Below, one piece after another: positions 16,661 to 19,403 of a stretch of DNA of 19,403 bases (position 1 is the stretch's first letter; each line of letters opens with the position of its first letter). Below the pieces are notes generated by a model. The model did not search any database. It was not told the origin of the DNA and saw nothing but the letters and a program-made list of their open reading frames with translations. The position numbers were made by a program, and so were the translations under genes. This DNA is from Magnetospirillum sp. (lineage in GTDB: Bacteria; Pseudomonadota; Alphaproteobacteria; Rhodospirillales; Magnetospirillaceae), in assembly GCA_020217035.1 (NCBI GenBank), contig JAIWOG010000229.1, positions 1 through 19,403 of the forward strand. Direction: 5' to 3'.

Positions 16661-18577
16661 ATGGTTGCCATCACGCTTCCCGACGGCAGCGTCCGCGAGT
16701 TCCCCGGCCCGGTGACGGGTCTGGACGTGGCCAAGTCCATCGGTGCCGGCCTGGCCAAGGCCGCCCTTGCCATCCGTATCGACGGCGTGATGAAGGACCT
16801 GACCACCACCTTGACCACCGATTGCCAGCTTGCCATCGTCACCGCCAAGGACGGCGCCGACGCCCTGGAATTGCTGCGCCACGACGCCGCCCACGTGATG
16901 GCGGAAGCGGTCAAGGAACTGTATCCCGAGACCCAGGTCACCATCGGCCCGGCCATCGAGAACGGCTTCTACTACGACTTCGCCCGCCCGGTGCCGTTCA
17001 CCCCGGAAGACCTGGAAAAGATCGAAGCCCGCATGAGGGAAATCGTCGATCGCGACGAAGCCATCGTGCGCGAGGAAATGAGCCGTGACGACGCGGTGAA
17101 GTTCTTTTCCGACATGGGCGAGAAGTACAAGGCCGAGATTATCGCCTCGATCCCCGAGGGCCAGCCCATCGGCCTTTATCGCCAGGGCAATTTCATCGAC
17201 CTGTGCCGTGGCCCGCATCTGCCGTCGACGGCCAAGCTGGGCAAGGCATTCAAGCTGATGAAGCTGGCCGGCGCCTATTGGCGGGGCGATTCCAGGAACG
17301 AGATGCTGCAACGCATCTATGGCACCGCCTGGTTCGACAAGAAGGACCTGGACGCCTACCTGCACATGCTGGAAGAAGCGGAAAAGCGCGACCACCGCCG
17401 CCTGGGCCGCGAGATGAACCTGTTCCACCTGCAAGAAGAAGCCGTGGGCAGCGTGTTCTGGCACCAAAAGGGCTGGGCGCTTTACCGCACCGTCGAAGCC
17501 TATATGCGCAAGCGCCTGGAAGCCGAGAACTACCAGGAAGTCAAAACCCCGCAATTGGTGGACTTCTCGCTGTGGGAAGCCTCGGGTCACGCCGACAAGT
17601 TCTCGGAAAGCATGTTCACCATCAAGACCCAGGATGAACGCCATCTCGCGGTCAAGCCGATGAACTGCCCCTGTCACGTGCAGATTTTCCGCCAGGGCAT
17701 CAAGTCGTACCGCGATCTGCCACTGCGCATGGCCGAGTTCGGCTCGTGCCACCGCTACGAACCGTCGGGTGCTCTGCACGGCATCATGCGGGTGCGCGCC
17801 TTCACCCAGGACGACGCCCACATCTTCTGCACCGAGGACCAGATCACCTCGGAAACCATCGCCTTCTGTCAGTTGCTGAAGACTGTCTACCAGGATTTCG
17901 GCTTCGCCGACGTGCGGGTCAAGTTCTCGGACCGTCCGGCCAAGCGGGCCGGCAGCGACGAGACCTGGGACAAGGCGGAAAACGCGCTTCTGGAGGCCGC
18001 CAAGGCCGCCGGCCTGGAAACCACGCTGAACCCCGGCGAAGGCGCCTTCTATGGCCCCAAGCTGGAATTCGTGCTGCGTGACGCCATTGGCCGCGACTGG
18101 CAGTGCGGCACGCTCCAGGTGGACTTCGTGCTGCCCGAACGTCTGGACGCCAGCTACACCGCCGAGGACGGCTCGCGCCGCCGCCCGGTCATGCTGCACC
18201 GCGCCGTGCTGGGCAGCTTTGAACGCTTCATCGGCATCCTGATCGAAAATTTCGCCGGACGTTTCCCGCTGTGGCTGGCCCCCACCCAGGTGGTGGTGGC
18301 GACCATCGTGTCGGACGCCGACGACTACGCGCAACATGTCGCCGCCAAGCTGAAAGCGGCGGGATTGCGGGTGGAAACCGACCTCAGGAACGAGAAGATC
18401 AACAAGAAGGTGGCCGAACACTCGGGCGCCAAGGTGCCGGTTCTGGTGGTGGTCGGCCGCCGCGAGGCGGAAGAAAACACCGTCGCGCTCCGCCGATTGG
18501 GCAGCCAAGGTCAAGAATTTGTTGCGCTTGACCAAGCGCTTGCTACACTCGTAAATGAAGCCGCGTCTCCGGCCTGA
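16661..18577 (+). CDS. thrS: Threonyl-tRNA synthetase
   Basis: The 638-residue class II aminoacyl-tRNA synthetase charges tRNA-Thr in the cytosol. The full bacterial architecture is present. An N-terminal TGS domain spans 1-62. The editing domain has its HxxxH (His74, His78) and CxxxH (Cys182, His186) sites. The catalytic core has zinc ligands Cys336 (MNCPC), His387 (QDDAHIF) and the later His in [14 protein letters not shown]. An anticodon-binding domain ends the protein (about 535-638). Length and order are normal. The ATG at 16661 opens the TGS domain directly, as expected; upstream sequence forms a hairpin and only a weak Shine-Dalgarno. infC follows 106 bp later, the same pairing as in E. 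coli. Confidence 0.97.
   Translation: MVAITLPDGSVREFPGPVTGLDVAKSIGAGLAKAALAIRIDGVMKDLTTTLTTDCQLAIVTAKDGADALELLRHDAAHVMAEAVKELYPETQVTIGPAIENGFYYDFARPVPFTPEDLEKIEARMREIVDRDEAIVREEMSRDDAVKFFSDMGEKYKAEIIASIPEGQPIGLYRQGNFIDLCRGPHLPSTAKLGKAFKLMKLAGAYWRGDSRNEMLQRIYGTAWFDKKDLDAYLHMLEEAEKRDHRRLGREMNLFHLQEEAVGSVFWHQKGWALYRTVEAYMRKRLEAENYQEVKTPQLVDFSLWEASGHADKFSESMFTIKTQDERHLAVKPMNCPCHVQIFRQGIKSYRDLPLRMAEFGSCHRYEPSGALHGIMRVRAFTQDDAHIFCTEDQITSETIAFCQLLKTVYQDFGFADVRVKFSDRPAKRAGSDETWDKAENALLEAAKAAGLETTLNPGEGAFYGPKLEFVLRDAIGRDWQCGTLQVDFVLPERLDASYTAEDGSRRRPVMLHRAVLGSFERFIGILIENFAGRFPLWLAPTQVVVATIVSDADDYAQHVAAKLKAAGLRVETDLRNEKINKKVAEHSGAKVPVLVVVGRREAEENTVALRRLGSQGQEFVALDQALATLVNEAASPA
18522..18549 (+). promoter_or_regulatory. 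Probable internal promoter for infC, inside the thrS 3' end
   Basis: TTGCGC (18522-18527) and TACACT (18544-18549) are 16 bp apart. The spacer region includes the inverted repeat GCGCTT-GACC-AAGCGC (18524-18539). In E. coli infC is likewise transcribed partly from promoters within thrS. A transcript from here would have a leader of roughly 130 nt that includes the next hairpin. Confidence 0.42.
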
Positions 18578-18604
18578 CCCAAGGGTCAGCCGAAACGCGG
18601 ATTT
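18561..18604 (+). terminator. Long hairpin after thrS: terminator or infC leader attenuator
   Basis: CCGCGT (18561-18566) can pair with ACGCGG (18595-18600), enclosing a second stem where GGCCTGACCC (18571-18580, one bulged C) pairs with GGGTCAGCC (18583-18591) over a two-base turn. A short T tract follows at 18602-18605. The thrS stop codon lies inside the inner stem. The weak T tract suggests partial termination, which would let some transcripts continue into infC. Confidence 0.6.
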
Positions 18605-18683
18605 TCAACAGAATCGGGGCCTGATACCGCGGGGGTGACGCGGTTGTGCCCATATGTGTGCTCGAACCGATGGAGAAGTTTTC

Positions 18684-19220
18684 ATAGCTAGGCCGCCAAT
18701 GCAGACGCCGCCCAAAAACGACGGGCCGCGCGTCAACCGAGAGATCGACGTCCGCAGCATTCGACTGGTGGGCGCCGAAGGGGAGATGATCGGGGTCGTG
18801 TCCTTGCGCGAAGGACTGATCATGGCCGAAGAGGCCGGACTCGACCTGGTCGAGGTGTCCCCCAATGCCGACCCGCCGGTCTGCAAAATTCTGGACTACG
18901 GCAAGTTCAAGTACGAAGCCCAGAAGAAGAAGGCCGAGGCGAAGAAGAAGCAGAAGGTCATCGAGGTCAAGGAGATCAAGCTCCGCCCCAACATCGATGA
19001 CAACGACTACGGCGTGAAGATGCGCGCCATGCGCAAGTTCCTGGAGGAAGGCGACAAGGTGAAGGTCACCCTGCGCTTCCGTGGCCGCGAATTGGCCCAC
19101 CAGGATCTGGGCATGAAGGTGCTGGAACGCGTCCGTGACGACCTGGAAGACTTGGGCAAGATCGAACAGATTCCCAAGATGGAAGGCCGTCAGATGGTCA
19201 TGGTCGTCGCCCCCAAATAA
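18684..19220 (+). CDS. infC: Translation initiation factor IF-3, with a probable ATA start
   Basis: The 178-residue IF-3 binds the 30S subunit, discards wrongly started complexes and prevents early joining of 50S. Seen are the N-domain ([23 protein letters not shown]), the family signature [23 protein letters not shown], a lysine-rich linker, and a C-domain with [17 protein letters not shown]. The start is unusual. GGAG at 18672-18675 sits eight bases before ATA at 18684, giving [13 protein letters not shown]. The next ATG (18699) would be 23 bases from that site and trim five residues, and the ATG at 18654 has no good ribosome-binding site. Non-AUG starts are a known infC trait (AUU in E. 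coli) and allow IF-3 to repress its own translation. rpmI and rplT do not follow; a tRNA gene does. Confidence 0.93.
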   Translation: MARPPMQTPPKNDGPRVNREIDVRSIRLVGAEGEMIGVVSLREGLIMAEEAGLDLVEVSPNADPPVCKILDYGKFKYEAQKKKAEAKKKQKVIEVKEIKLRPNIDDNDYGVKMRAMRKFLEEGDKVKVTLRFRGRELAHQDLGMKVLERVRDDLEDLGKIEQIPKMEGRQMVMVVAPK

Positions 19221-19246
19221 GGGTGAATTTTCCGGTTCGAGAGGGG

Positions 19247-19275
19247 TTGCGGAGAGCGCGTCTTTACGCTAGTCT
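19247..19275 (+). promoter_or_regulatory. Possible promoter for the tRNA-Ser gene
   Basis: TTGCGG (19247-19252) and TAGTCT (19270-19275) are 17 bp apart and end 38 bp before the tRNA. The -35 is identical to the proposed argG -35; the -10 is a weak match. The same bases form the hairpin described next, so one of the two readings may be incidental. Confidence 0.35.
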
Positions 19276-19279
19276 CCGC
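19249..19279 (+). repeat. Hairpin echoing the tRNA-Ser acceptor stem
   Basis: GCGGAGA (19249-19255) pairs perfectly with TCTCCGC (19273-19279), and inside it GCGT (19258-19261) pairs with ACGC (19266-19269) over a CTTT loop. The decamer TTGCGGAGAG at 19247-19256 recurs at 19310-19319, spanning the tRNA 5' end, and TCTCCGC recurs in the 3' acceptor strand at 19395-19401. It lies 28 nt after the infC stop with no T tract. Confidence 0.6.
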
Positions 19280-19313
19280 GCCTCGCCACCGACCGGGGCG
19301 TTTCCTTTCTTGC

Positions 19314-19403
<90 letters not shown>

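Noticed and set aside
14771..18535. 1254-codon open frame on the minus strand opposite creA, the 551-aa gene and thrS
   Set aside because: It lies antisense to well-identified genes. Its translation is a His/Gly/Gln-rich string typical of the complement of GC-biased codons, with no domain.

Overview
The window looks like a chromosomal segment of a GC-rich alphaproteobacterium, most likely Rhodospirillales and Magnetospirillum-like. That placement is inference. It rests on strong G/C third-position bias, the style of the encoded proteins (CreA, DUF6165, IF-3, argininosuccinate synthase), and an infC gene that appears to start at a non-AUG ATA codon just after thrS. Most of the window is ordinary housekeeping DNA, densely packed and well explained by genes. 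Very long reading frames antisense to real genes are codon-bias shadows.

Layout, left to right. (1) 1-904, minus: N-terminal 301 residues of a long coiled-coil protein, divergent from argG. (2) 1048-2262: argG with a clear promoter and terminator. (3) 2364-4318: a compact type II restriction-modification pair (C5-cytosine methyltransferase, then a PD-(D/E)XK nuclease), the most clearly accessory DNA here. (4) 4323-7952, minus: an orphan NarL/FixJ-type response regulator, then a type II cation-pumping P-type ATPase whose stop overlaps the start of a thioredoxin-like [2Fe-2S] ferredoxin gene. (5) 7953-8414: a 462-bp divergent intergenic region with an AT-rich core and an FNR/FixK-like palindrome. 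(6) 8415-10811: gap and pgk, separated by a strong terminator and a duplicated REP-like double hairpin.

(7) 10857-14311, minus: a run of DUF6165, two GT9 (heptosyltransferase-like) glycosyltransferases and a cytosolic trypsin-like protease. It reads leftward and converges on pgk at a shared bidirectional terminator. The GT9 genes overlap by one base and share a distinctive C-terminal cysteine signature. (8) 14459-16579: creA followed three bases later by an unrecognised 551-aa gene. (9) 16661-19220: thrS and infC, with a hairpin over the probable thrS ribosome-binding site, an apparent infC promoter inside thrS, and a leader hairpin before infC. (10) 19314-19403: a complete tRNA-Ser(CGA), preceded by a hairpin that copies its acceptor-stem sequence.

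No mobile element, CRISPR array or phage gene is visible. I found no convincing large undescribed system. The best leads are small: the duplicated gap-pgk repeat, the ATPase-ferredoxin coupling, the glycan cluster with its shared Cys motif, the creA-linked 551-aa protein, and several leader or operator structures.
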